This document shows positions 9,364 to 18,518 of a stretch of 64,000 nt of DNA, piece after piece (within the stretch, counting starts at the first letter, position 1; every line of letters starts with the position of its first letter). The position numbers and the translations under genes are program-made. The stretch spans positions 1-64,000 of the forward strand of contig CAZIKB010000010.1 of the NCBI GenBank assembly GCA_964539665.1, read 5' to 3'. The stretch comes from CAZIKB01 sp964539665. GTDB lineage: Bacteria; Zhuqueibacterota; Zhuqueibacteria; Oceanimicrobiales; Oceanimicrobiaceae. The notes beneath the pieces were generated by a model. The model searched no databases. It saw nothing but the letters and a program-made list of their open reading frames with translations, and was not told the origin of the DNA.

Positions 9364-11469
9364 ATGCTAAGAAGAATACTCCTGATTATAATTATTTCCC
9401 AATTTTTTCAAGTTAATGGCTTAATAGCCCAGGGTAAAGCTGGCCAGGCTGGTGAGTTTTTGAGATGGGGAGTGGGAGCGAAAGCAATGGGTTTTGGCAG
9501 AGCTTTTACTGCAGTATCCGACGATGCCAGTGCAATGTATTGGAATCCAGCAGGGCTCGCGGCGTTTTCCAGAATTGGCGGTTCAATGATGTTCATGCAC
9601 ATGCCTTTACAGGAAGGAGCATCTTTTAATTATCTTGGTGGCGCTGTTCCTTTGAGTTTATTTTTTATTAAATCCAACGGCACAAATCCTTTAATAAATT
9701 TTATCCAGGATTTTAATATTGGTGTGGGAATGCTCTGGCATGCCTTAGGCGATTTTGATTTATACAATGCTGATGCATCAAGAGCTGTAGATCAATCTCA
9801 AAATTCAATCACTCAATCGGCATTTTATTTTTCAGTCTCCTACCCGTTAAATGGATTAATAAATCGTATTCCAGAAAATGGTTTGTTAGGCTGGTTAAAT
9901 CACTTAAAAGGTGATTTGAATATTGGTTTGACAACAAAGTTTGTTAATCAGCAATTGTTTGGTTCAGGTGGTACAGCCACAAGTTTTGATCTGGGACTTA
10001 AATATACTCATTTTTCAGGAATATTTAATCTCGGGCTCTCACTGCGTGATTTTAATCAATCAACTATTTCTTATGACGCAAACATTATTGGCGACAGGTT
10101 ACCCGCTACTGGTGTGTTTGGTGTATCATTGAAACCGCCATACGGACGACTGCGGGGATTACTGCTTTCATTTGATTATGGTATTATTAAACCATCCGCC
10201 CGTGACCGTGATTTAATGTTCGGCCTGGAATATGATTTGTCTTTAATCAGCGCTCAGATTCCATTAAAACTCAGAATGGGAACCAACTCTAATTATGAAT
10301 CTTTTACTTTTGGCATAAATTTTAGCCCGGAATTGCTTTTGGGTCAGGACTGGTTGCCTTATGGTGATTTGACCTATGCGAATGATAAGAGCGCATTTGA
10401 TGCTGCAGGCGCCCGAATTTCGATTTCTTTAGATCATAATCCTTTTTCGGCTAAATATTGGTACCTAAAGGGCATGAATCAATTTACTGAAATTGCGTGT
10501 CAAAATTTGTTTAGTATAAATGCAAATGAAAAAATAATCAGGCATTTGAAAAACGCCGGGAAAGCAAAAAATCCAGGAAGACATGCTTACAGGTACGAAG
10601 CGGCTCTGAGGCAGGCTGATTTTGAATTTCTCCTGGCCTTGAACGAGGCGATATCTTCTGATAAAACTGACCTGAAATATCTTCAAAAATCAATTAATAG
10701 ATTTAAAAAAGTACAATCTATGTATACCACAGTTGCTTCCAAATTTTTATTTGAGGATTTTGGCAAACCTGAATTTGATGTTGATGAATATTTCAAATCA
10801 TTTGTATACTATGTCCAATGCCTCATATTATCAGGAAATGAAAAACAGGCTGTAACAGTGTGTGCAGATAGTGGCCGGTCCTGGGGGAAAAAGATAAATG
10901 TTATCAGAGATCGCGATGGAAAAGCCAACAATAAACGGCTTATTTTTGTTAACTATCTCTATGCCTTCGCGCTGTATAAAAGTCAATATAATGCAGAGGC
11001 CAGAAGTATCATAAATTATCAGTCTGCATTCAGCTCTTTGGCTAAATATCTTGCCGGGCATTTTGCATTTTTGGAGAGTAACTTTCAAGCAGTTCTTGAG
11101 AATCTGAATGAAATCAACTTAAATGATTCATTTTTCCCACAAGATATTTTTTTACCTCTAACTGGTGACTGCACTTTTGGTGATGAAATTCTGTTTCTTA
11201 AAGCTGCCTCAATGTACAAAATTTCAAAATCATCGGACGCTGATGCATATATTGCTGAATTTGCGAAGATACCGAGATTTTTCCCAAATTCAGATTTAGC
11301 AAAGTTTTTAACTAATGGTGAGGCCTTAATATTCAAAATGATTGATTATTATGAATCAAAGGATACTGATAATTTAGATAAATTAGTAAATAGTCTGATA
11401 TATTCATACGTTGAATCATTTTCAATTGGAAGGCTAAAAGAAGAATCATATACTTTCAACTATAAATAA
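9364..11469 (+). CDS. PorV/UPF0164-like outer-membrane barrel with helical C-terminal extension
   Basis: A 701-residue outer-membrane protein. A signal peptide (1-23, ending LIAQ) precedes the family hallmark 'GVGAKAMGFGRAFTAVSDDASAMYWNPAGLA'-type segment, split here over residues 36-66. A beta-barrel of PorV/PorQ/FadL type runs to about residue 350. Family members are usually 300-400 residues. This one has about 340 extra residues, rich in helix-forming, TPR-like segments (about 360-701), which would probably be periplasmic. In Bacteroidetes PorV shuttles type IX cargo at the outer membrane, so its place directly after two tailed proteins suggests a role in their export or surface retention. 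That role is inferred. Confidence 0.75.
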   Translation: MLRRILLIIIISQFFQVNGLIAQGKAGQAGEFLRWGVGAKAMGFGRAFTAVSDDASAMYWNPAGLAAFSRIGGSMMFMHMPLQEGASFNYLGGAVPLSLFFIKSNGTNPLINFIQDFNIGVGMLWHALGDFDLYNADASRAVDQSQNSITQSAFYFSVSYPLNGLINRIPENGLLGWLNHLKGDLNIGLTTKFVNQQLFGSGGTATSFDLGLKYTHFSGIFNLGLSLRDFNQSTISYDANIIGDRLPATGVFGVSLKPPYGRLRGLLLSFDYGIIKPSARDRDLMFGLEYDLSLISAQIPLKLRMGTNSNYESFTFGINFSPELLLGQDWLPYGDLTYANDKSAFDAAGARISISLDHNPFSAKYWYLKGMNQFTEIACQNLFSINANEKIIRHLKNAGKAKNPGRHAYRYEAALRQADFEFLLALNEAISSDKTDLKYLQKSINRFKKVQSMYTTVASKFLFEDFGKPEFDVDEYFKSFVYYVQCLILSGNEKQAVTVCADSGRSWGKKINVIRDRDGKANNKRLIFVNYLYAFALYKSQYNAEARSIINYQSAFSSLAKYLAGHFAFLESNFQAVLENLNEINLNDSFFPQDIFLPLTGDCTFGDEILFLKAASMYKISKSSDADAYIAEFAKIPRFFPNSDLAKFLTNGEALIFKMIDYYESKDTDNLDKLVNSLIYSYVESFSIGRLKEESYTFNYK

Positions 11470-11511
11470 ATTGTTGTGAATAATGTATGTAAATCAATTG
11501 AGGTAAAAATC

Positions 11512-13149
11512 ATGGAATTTCAGGATTTTAAACTTAGAACACTTTTTTGGGTCATAATGATTATCGTATTAACTAATCTCACTATTACCGCTTTTGGACA
11601 ATCAAAGTACGAGATTGCTATCACGGATATTTCCTATTTAAATGTTCGAAAAAATTGGTTGTTCATCCCAACGGAAGTTGACCTAAGGCTTACCTGGAAG
11701 GTCCTGGTTAAAGAAACTGTTAATAATAAAGACAGAATTATTAATAATGCTCCAAATGAATTACCATTAACTTACCAGGTATACATGTTCAATGGGGATT
11801 CAGATACAGAGCCAGTAATAAGAGATGTACAAAAAATAAACTATACTGATTTTTTAAAGAAAAAAATTGGCAATAAATATATTTTCAGGGTGCGTGCCTA
11901 TTCTATGGATGCCATGTTAGTAGCTGAATCGGCTCCAGCATCTATTGTGGTGGGAAAGGGAAATAAAGATCAATATACCGGTTTGGTTGGAAAAAGCTGG
12001 TTATATTATTTACATCCCGGTAGATGGCAACTTATGTCAATTGGCAAAGCCGGGATTTATGATCAGTCAACTAAATTGGGTAAACTTGCATTTTTGTTTT
12101 TGTCCATTACCTGTACATTAAGTTTTATTATACTCATATTTTACTCAACCCGAACTTTGTATTTAGGCAACGTGTTCCCATTTTCACGATCCACACGGAA
12201 TTTATTCTGGTCTTTTTCATTAAGTTGTGACAATACATATAAATATCGGTTGACCAATAAATTTAAATTTATATTAAAAGCCTGGGAAAAGATTGCAACC
12301 AAAAGTAGAGCTGTTGCGGATCAAGCCGCGAAAAACATACCCTCTGGTTTAAGCTCGACAGAAAAAATGGCCACCGTGGATGTCGCCTGTATGGATTATT
12401 GGATTGCGGATGGAGATAAAGCAATCAGTGCAATTGAGGATATAATAGCCTATCCTTTTGAAAATGAAGAAAACGGTCTTAAGAAACCGGATGATCTTTT
12501 AACAGAATTAGTAATTAAGATTGAGGACAGTTTTCAAGAATTAATTTCACAAAATGGCAACGGACATTTATATGAAAATTCAGAAATCGGGGACATGCAA
12601 AAAATTATCGATGAAATTTATGAGCCTGTCATAAATGATGACCGACCCCTGGCAAAGATAAGAAAGTGGATACTAAGAAAGGGAGTTTATGATTTAAAGA
12701 AAGGATTAGAGTCTTTTCCAACCAGTAAGATTATCCGGGTTGGACTGGAAATTCATAGAATGAATGGCTATAGATGGTTAAAGCCATCGGAAGAAGTAAA
12801 AAGAGCCTTTGAAAATCGCGCGTCTATTGAAATTGAAAAGTTACGAAGAAAATCCAAAATCGAGTGGTTTTGGAATTATGGTGCGCTCGCTCCATTAGTG
12901 GGCTTGTTCGGCACAGTAACAGGCATTACCTACGCCTTCCAACAATTGACCAGGTCTACCGCTACACATGATTTTGTGAATACGATTCAACAATTGAGCA
13001 ATGGCATATTTGAAGCATTATGGACAACTATTTTTGGCCTGGCGAATGGTATCTTTTTTATTTTAGTTTACTATTATTTCAAGCATAAACTTGACTGGAT
13101 TTATGCGAAATGGGAAGAAATGTATATCTCTATAACTGAAAAATTGTAG
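11512..13149 (+). CDS. ExbB/TolQ/MotA-family proton channel with extracytoplasmic N-terminal domain
   Basis: Inner-membrane subunit of a proton-driven stator. An N-terminal hydrophobic signal sequence or anchor (IMIIVLTNLTITAFG) is followed by a beta-rich extracytoplasmic domain (about residues 32-148, Fn3-like). TM1 (LAFLFLSITCTLSFIILIF) follows at about 180-205, then a long cytoplasmic segment. The MotA_ExbB core lies at the end: APLVGLFGTVTGITYAF, then ALWTTIFGLANGIFFILVYY. The conserved Pro, GT and ALWTT residues of the family are present. ATG at 11512 is preferred over GTG at 11476 because GAGG (11500-11503) lies eight bases upstream. Typical ExbB/TolQ proteins have about 230 residues; this one has 545. 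It should work with the two downstream ExbD proteins. Confidence 0.85.
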   Translation: MEFQDFKLRTLFWVIMIIVLTNLTITAFGQSKYEIAITDISYLNVRKNWLFIPTEVDLRLTWKVLVKETVNNKDRIINNAPNELPLTYQVYMFNGDSDTEPVIRDVQKINYTDFLKKKIGNKYIFRVRAYSMDAMLVAESAPASIVVGKGNKDQYTGLVGKSWLYYLHPGRWQLMSIGKAGIYDQSTKLGKLAFLFLSITCTLSFIILIFYSTRTLYLGNVFPFSRSTRNLFWSFSLSCDNTYKYRLTNKFKFILKAWEKIATKSRAVADQAAKNIPSGLSSTEKMATVDVACMDYWIADGDKAISAIEDIIAYPFENEENGLKKPDDLLTELVIKIEDSFQELISQNGNGHLYENSEIGDMQKIIDEIYEPVINDDRPLAKIRKWILRKGVYDLKKGLESFPTSKIIRVGLEIHRMNGYRWLKPSEEVKRAFENRASIEIEKLRRKSKIEWFWNYGALAPLVGLFGTVTGITYAFQQLTRSTATHDFVNTIQQLSNGIFEALWTTIFGLANGIFFILVYYYFKHKLDWIYAKWEEMYISITEKL

Positions 13150-13218
13150 CGCTGGTATTCACCAATCTCAGGTTTTGCATAATTCCCAGCGCACTAAATC
13201 GCAGTGCCTAAAGTTAAA

Positions 13219-13264
13219 AGTGTCTAAAGTGATATGATCAATATTTGAATCCACTTTAGTCACT
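13219..13264. repeat. Inverted repeat within the exbB-exbD spacer
   Basis: AGTGTCTAAAGTG (13219-13231) and CACTTTAGTCACT (13252-13264) pair over 13 bp with one mismatch around a 20-base loop. Further CTAAAG/CTTTAG copies flank it (near 13207 and 13270). It sits in the 161-base gap between the ExbB-like and first ExbD-like genes, the only long gap inside this part of the cluster. It could be a dispersed palindromic repeat or an mRNA element that sets stoichiometry. No T-run follows. Confidence 0.5.
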
Positions 13265-13310
13265 ATAAACACTTTAGCTCAACTGAATCATTTGCACAGG
13301 ACGTGATAAA

Positions 13311-13901
13311 ATGAAACGCAAAAAAAAACAGGATAAGATTGCGATTGAACTTACTGGTCTAATAGATATTGTTTTTTTACTGTTGATATTTTTTTTAGTA
13401 TCTTTTGCTTTCTCATTAGCCGGAGATGTTTCGGATTCAAAAAGTTATGCAGATTTGGAATTGCCCAAAACCAGGACTGAACTGTCTGCCATAGAAGAAG
13501 ATATCCTGGAAAATTTAATGATCCAAATCGTACCGGATACAAATAACTATTACGTTTCAAAGACGGCATATATTTTGTGGCCGTCATATAACGATTCCGT
13601 AAAAATAACCCGCGTGCAAGCATTAAACAGGGCCATAACTGATTCAACTTTTGCAGCTTTTCCGCCAGACATATTGGAATTATCATATCAGGAATTTCAA
13701 AATCTGCCGCCGTGTACCTTAATAACAAATTCAATAAAACGCTATATAGACCTGGAAAAATTTAACAGGGGGAACACCCGGCCTCTGATTGAAATGAGAG
13801 CCGAACGAAATACAGAGTTTCAAATTTTAAGTTTCATTATGGATCAATGTAGTTCTTACAATGATATCATACCGCAAATTGTAATAAGAACAGTTCAGTG
13901 A
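13311..13901 (+). CDS. ExbD/TolR-family stator protein (first copy)
   Basis: A 196-residue ExbD/TolR protein. A short basic cytoplasmic start (MKRKKKQ) leads into one transmembrane helix, GLIDIVFLLLIFFLVSFAF. It carries the membrane-embedded aspartate (D19) that in ExbD/TolR relays protons. The periplasmic part is about 155 residues, longer than the ~115 of typical ExbD, and is only distantly related in sequence to the next gene's product. It follows the ExbB-like gene and lies 24 bases before a second ExbD, as expected for a 5:2-type channel complex that may use a heterodimer. Family assignment is firm; the driven substrate is unknown. Confidence 0.85.
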   Translation: MKRKKKQDKIAIELTGLIDIVFLLLIFFLVSFAFSLAGDVSDSKSYADLELPKTRTELSAIEEDILENLMIQIVPDTNNYYVSKTAYILWPSYNDSVKITRVQALNRAITDSTFAAFPPDILELSYQEFQNLPPCTLITNSIKRYIDLEKFNRGNTRPLIEMRAERNTEFQILSFIMDQCSSYNDIIPQIVIRTVQ

Positions 13902-13925
13902 TTATAATTAGCAAGGTAATCATTC

Positions 13926-14489
13926 ATGGCCTTTAAAAAAATGCACCATGACAATCGGAAAATACCCATGGTTTCTCTGATAGACTTGATTTTTATACTA
14001 CTACTTTTTTTTCTTACAACAAGTATCATGATAAGATACACGAAAGGAGAATCCAAACTCTTTATTCCGACACCCAAAAATGAACCAGGCGATGCTCAAA
14101 TACTTATTCAAATCATTGATGAGGAGCAATTTTTGTGGATTGATTATACTGCCATTGATACATTAAATAAATACGGCTATCTTTTAGCCGACCCGAATGA
14201 TTCAAAAATCCAAATTGATTTGCTGTCAAGTAAAATGACAATAAACTCAGAAATGCTTAATCAGCGTCTGGAAAAACTACTACAGTCTTCAAGTAGGTTA
14301 CGGAAAAGAGAATACTTTGTGTTAATAAGATGTCCGAATCATTTGCCATATTACTATGCTACAAATATTATTGAATACTTAATAGATAATCCATATTTTG
14401 AGTATGGTTGTGTCTCTGGAACTATCGAAGATATCAGATATTGCAAAAATCTTGTGATTGAAGGTAATATACTTCAAATTGATTTATAA
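13926..14489 (+). CDS. ExbD/TolR-family stator protein (second copy)
   Basis: A 187-residue ExbD/TolR protein. It starts MAFKKMHHDNRKIPMVSLID and has one transmembrane helix with the family's essential aspartate (D20) in SLIDLIFILLLFFLTTS. A periplasmic domain of about 145 residues follows. It is not a recent duplicate of the preceding ExbD: outside the transmembrane segment similarity is low. Both copies keep the proton-carrying Asp, so both could be active and may form a heterodimer inside the channel. It lies two bases before the TonB-like gene and is almost certainly co-translated with it. Confidence 0.85.
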   Translation: MAFKKMHHDNRKIPMVSLIDLIFILLLFFLTTSIMIRYTKGESKLFIPTPKNEPGDAQILIQIIDEEQFLWIDYTAIDTLNKYGYLLADPNDSKIQIDLLSSKMTINSEMLNQRLEKLLQSSSRLRKREYFVLIRCPNHLPYYYATNIIEYLIDNPYFEYGCVSGTIEDIRYCKNLVIEGNILQIDL

Positions 14490-14491
14490 TA

Positions 14492-15082
14492 ATGATAAAA
14501 AAAATCCTTAAATATTTATTTTACTCTGCAGTCATAACTATATCTGTTATTTTGCTGTATCGACAGATCCAAATTAAGAAAATCCCTGCTGCACAAAAGA
14601 GTATCCCGCAACAGATAGATACTGAAAAAATTCCCACGCCAAAACGTCCAGGTACGCGGAGCATTCGAATTGTTGGGCCTCCCATTAAAGTTCTGAAATT
14701 CCAATTGGATTTTAAACGTAATCCAATACCGTTAGATTGGCATTATTTAGAAAGACTCGATAAAAATGCGGATGTAATGGTTGCTGGTAATATTGACAAA
14801 GAAGGTGAATTTGTTGTAAAAAGAATCCATGATAAAGGCCACCCTAAAGCCGGTCAGTATATTAAAAGAATTTTAAATACCTGGAATTTTGTCCAGTATA
14901 AGATAGGCAAAATTAAATACTATTTCAATGTACCGACAAAAATGGAGCATATGAAGGTACATATTGATTTGAGAGGTTTAAAGAAAAATTTAAAATATGT
15001 AAAAAGAAAAAACAATATAAAAAACGGGATGATTTACTATTTTGAAGGTATTGATAGAAATAATATTATGATCATCAATTAG
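14492..15082 (+). CDS. TonB/TolA-like energy transducer (putative)
   Basis: A 196-residue protein with one N-terminal transmembrane helix (about residues 7-24), then a Pro/Lys-rich linker (about 30-65, with PTPKRPGTRS and VGPPIK). The C-terminal ~120 residues are compact and start near LDFKRNPIP; they contain VAGNIDKEGEFVVKRI and a following 'GHPKAGQYIKRILNTWNF' helix. This layout of anchor, Pro-rich spacer and C-terminal domain with a 'V...I...G.V....I......G' strand-helix pattern is that of TonB and TolA. Sequence alone does not prove homology, but its place directly after exbB-exbD-exbD is the usual tonB/tolA place. It would transmit motion from the stator to an outer-membrane partner. Confidence 0.6.
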   Translation: MIKKILKYLFYSAVITISVILLYRQIQIKKIPAAQKSIPQQIDTEKIPTPKRPGTRSIRIVGPPIKVLKFQLDFKRNPIPLDWHYLERLDKNADVMVAGNIDKEGEFVVKRIHDKGHPKAGQYIKRILNTWNFVQYKIGKIKYYFNVPTKMEHMKVHIDLRGLKKNLKYVKRKNNIKNGMIYYFEGIDRNNIMIIN

Positions 15083-15096
15083 TTAGGATTATAACA

Positions 15097-18000
15097 TTGT
15101 GTAGAAAATTTATCATTATCAGTGTTTGGATACTTTGTAATTATTCAATTTCCCTTTCTCAGGAATTTCTTGAAGGAATTATGTTGTATAACAGAGCCCA
15201 ATATGATTCTGTAATCCAAATTTATGTTCCGGAGTTTATTAAAAAAAATCCACAGGAAGAAGGGCTTGCCAGGTACTTTTTAGCTGAAAGTTATTACATT
15301 AAAGCTATTTTTGAATCGAATCCTGAAAAAGATATTTCGTTTCTGGAACAGGCCTGGAATGAATTTGATAAAGCATTAAAATGCTCAGATCTTCAAAGTA
15401 ATTTTATAGAATATTATTATTCTTGCAAATACAAAATGGGCTGGTGTTCCTACAGAATGGCGGAGTTAAACGATGAATCCAGAGATAAATTACAAAGAGC
15501 TTATGCAGAATTTATGGACGTCCACCCTGAAGCGCCTGATTCGATTAGAATCCAGTCCCGTTTTATGGCAGCGGAAAGTAAGGTAAAAGAAAAATTATCT
15601 AAAATGTATGAAATTTTCGAAAGAGAATTGAATTCAGGTGAAATAAATGAAATTATAAATTCGTATGCAATGATTAAGGATGTCTATGATTCAATTCTTA
15701 ATTATCTACCGACCAGAGCAGCCCCCTCTGATATTAATGAATTACAAGCTACTGCTCGAATAAAAAAACAATTGTTGAATTATTATTTAGGAAAATTGTA
15801 TCAAACTATTTCGCCTGAAACATTTGACTTGGTAGCAGATGCTAACAAGAAATCAGATGCCACTCAAACCGCTTTGTTTTATTTTACAAATCTCAACTAT
15901 AATTCACTTTTATTAGATTACCCATCTTTAAATAAAAATTATGACACCATACTATCATATTTGGAATTAATTAAAAAATTGAATCAATACGTTCTAACCA
16001 GTCATGAACAAACGAAAGATGAGTTTATAACAAAATGGGACGAAATAGGAGAAATAGAATTTGTGGCAGAACGGATGTTCCGGCGTGGCAACCTTTCTCA
16101 AAGCCATCCTGATATTGAAAGCGTAGATTTTAATGAGCAAACAATAAGTTTCTATGATTCTTCGACAAGTATAATAGAATCTATTTATTGGCTTGGCTAT
16201 ATTCAGATGATCCAGAATGAAAATGAGAATAGTCGGAAAAACTTGTTAAAATTTATTAGCCAGGGAAATATAAATGTAAGCTATCGTCAAAAAATACTTT
16301 TGGCAGATGCCAAAGTTAGAAAATTTCTTTTAGACTTTGAGTTTTTCTATCTGTCCAACAATTTTCAGAAACTAAAAAAATTAAAAGAGGATGTAAATCA
16401 ATTTTTACCAAACAGTATGTTAATCCAAAAGCGAAAAAATTTATTAACTTTGTTGGTAAACTGTAGCCTGACTAATAATACTGTATTGATATGGTCGGAG
16501 ATTCTAACTGGTTCGGATAATGAAAAACTGGAGCAAGTATTTAATGCAATAATGTTTATCCTGCCACGGGCTGCCTTAAACATTGGCACAACCAGAGAGA
16601 AATATATTATCTTGTTAAATCGTCTCTTTGAAATAACTAATGTTCGAAGAAGCAATGAAACGAGCTTTTTCAGAGGAATTGTTAAAACATTAGAAGCCGA
16701 AATTCAGGCAAATCCGACAGATAAAATATTGAAGTTTAAACAGGCTGCTGAGATCTTTGACTCCATTAACTCCGAATACGTTTATATAAGTGAAGCGGAC
16801 TATATTAAAGCACGGTGCTTGTTTTTTGCAGATGAATTTAGCCAGGCAAAAGTTATTTTTCAAAACCTCATAAATCAACAGAGTAATCTAAGAGCTTTAT
16901 TTTATTTGGCGGAAATTTATCGTCTTAGCGATCAGGGCCTGGCAGCTAAAAAATGTTATTCAGTTATAATTGATAAGCTGCAGCGTTCAGGCAATCAGCA
17001 TAATGAATATTGGTTGGTAAATGCAAAAGCTGGTTTGTCATCTGCAGATGAAAGCGGAGAATTAGAAATCCTTAACAGTATTAATATTGATAGTGTTGAG
17101 TTTCAACCGAGTTCACAATCAAATGGGCTTACCTATGAAAAACTGGCCAATGAGATCTATCTTAAGCAGCAATATGCTCGGGAAAGTGTTGAGTGGTTAA
17201 TGAAGTTTGGCTTTCCCCAAAAAGAGATTTACCCTTCGAAGTACCGATTAAATAATTCAATTTTTGTCGCTGAAAATATTTTCCAGAATTCTCCATTCCA
17301 GTTAAATGAGATCAGGGGGTTAATAACATCAACTCTCAATTTGACTGTTTATCTTCCGGAGAACGTCAATTCTGAGACTGAAGTAAAATTTGGAGAGGAA
17401 ATATTAGATGGTCAAAATGGAATATACAAAAGAAGATCGATTCCATTAAATTCAGAGTTCAATGTTTATGTAAGAAATGCTGATTGTTATGAGCTTAAAG
17501 AGACTCTCAAACTTGCTAATGCCGGTGAAAATAAGAAAGTAATATTTTTAAGTAAGAAAATAAAATATTCTGAGATTCAAACAACAAAAGAAATAAGTGG
17601 GGATTTTGAATCTGCATTCTCCTCCCGATGGGACGGCAATTATGTATTAAATAAAGAAACTGGAAAGCTGAATCCTGATTCTGAATTTAAAAATGATTTC
17701 TCTAAATTATATGAATTGAGGGATTTTGCTATTGATAATGTAAGTAATAGAATCCTTGCTATAAACGCCTTTGAAAATAGTATTTGGATTTATGCCAATA
17801 TTGCATCAGGTATAAGAGCAGGGACGATGCAATTAAATTTAATAAACAATTTGAATAGTCCTGAAGGTATTGCAGTTGACTCCATGGGGCAAATATTTGT
17901 GAGTGACTGGGCTAATCACCGAATAGTGCAATTAACTAATAATGGTGAATTTGTACAGGAGACTGGTAGTTTTGGTGTAAATAGTCTGCAAAATGTTGGT

Positions 18001-18300
18001 CAACCCATAAAGTTAGTTTTCCCTACCAGACTATCAGTTGTTGAAGATCATGAAGGTATTAAAATTGATGGAGTAAATATTTTTCGGGAAAAATATATTT
18101 TTATTGCAGATCAAAATGGTATTCATGTATGTAATATGAATGGTGATTTTTTAGGTACGCCATTGTCCGTCAATAACCATTTTCATCAAGGTTCATTTTA
18201 TGGTTTTGTTGTTGAGAATTATGGGAAAGAGTCAAGGCTGTATTTAGTGAATCGGCATAGAGATTCTGACAATCGGATTTTTGGGTTCTTAGCTAATTAG
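15097..18300 (+). CDS. Secreted TPR protein with C-terminal NHL-type beta-propeller
   Basis: A 1067-residue exported protein. A signal peptide (about 1-21, ending SISLS) precedes many helical repeats of TPR type (about 25-670). A short beta-rich segment (about 735-800) is followed by a propeller (about 870-1067) with an NHL-like blade: 'SPEGIAVDSMGQIFVSDWANHRI', seen as separate halves SPEGIAVDS and IFVSDWANHRIVQL. The start is GTG at 15097, with AGGA ten bases upstream. In Tol-Pal operons the TPR protein CpoB and the propeller TolB are separate genes after tolA; here TPR and propeller lie on one polypeptide in the same relative place. A periplasmic scaffold role is inferred. Confidence 0.7.
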   Translation: MCRKFIIISVWILCNYSISLSQEFLEGIMLYNRAQYDSVIQIYVPEFIKKNPQEEGLARYFLAESYYIKAIFESNPEKDISFLEQAWNEFDKALKCSDLQSNFIEYYYSCKYKMGWCSYRMAELNDESRDKLQRAYAEFMDVHPEAPDSIRIQSRFMAAESKVKEKLSKMYEIFERELNSGEINEIINSYAMIKDVYDSILNYLPTRAAPSDINELQATARIKKQLLNYYLGKLYQTISPETFDLVADANKKSDATQTALFYFTNLNYNSLLLDYPSLNKNYDTILSYLELIKKLNQYVLTSHEQTKDEFITKWDEIGEIEFVAERMFRRGNLSQSHPDIESVDFNEQTISFYDSSTSIIESIYWLGYIQMIQNENENSRKNLLKFISQGNINVSYRQKILLADAKVRKFLLDFEFFYLSNNFQKLKKLKEDVNQFLPNSMLIQKRKNLLTLLVNCSLTNNTVLIWSEILTGSDNEKLEQVFNAIMFILPRAALNIGTTREKYIILLNRLFEITNVRRSNETSFFRGIVKTLEAEIQANPTDKILKFKQAAEIFDSINSEYVYISEADYIKARCLFFADEFSQAKVIFQNLINQQSNLRALFYLAEIYRLSDQGLAAKKCYSVIIDKLQRSGNQHNEYWLVNAKAGLSSADESGELEILNSINIDSVEFQPSSQSNGLTYEKLANEIYLKQQYARESVEWLMKFGFPQKEIYPSKYRLNNSIFVAENIFQNSPFQLNEIRGLITSTLNLTVYLPENVNSETEVKFGEEILDGQNGIYKRRSIPLNSEFNVYVRNADCYELKETLKLANAGENKKVIFLSKKIKYSEIQTTKEISGDFESAFSSRWDGNYVLNKETGKLNPDSEFKNDFSKLYELRDFAIDNVSNRILAINAFENSIWIYANIASGIRAGTMQLNLINNLNSPEGIAVDSMGQIFVSDWANHRIVQLTNNGEFVQETGSFGVNSLQNVGQPIKLVFPTRLSVVEDHEGIKIDGVNIFREKYIFIADQNGIHVCNMNGDFLGTPLSVNNHFHQGSFYGFVVENYGKESRLYLVNRHRDSDNRIFGFLAN

Positions 18301-18518
18301 TGTTTGAATGATACCTTACCTGTTACAATTTTACGAATATTTCACTTGCAATTGTTTTAGAGATTTACAATATTTTACAGTGCTTGTTGGACAAAGTTAT
18401 TGTTTATGTATTGCATTCTTTTGTTATCTTAATACTCTCAATAACTTAGGCCTCATTTATTCTGAATTAACAGATCTAATCGCTTAATTAAGCAAAATAT
18501 AAGTGCTGTAAGTTTAAT

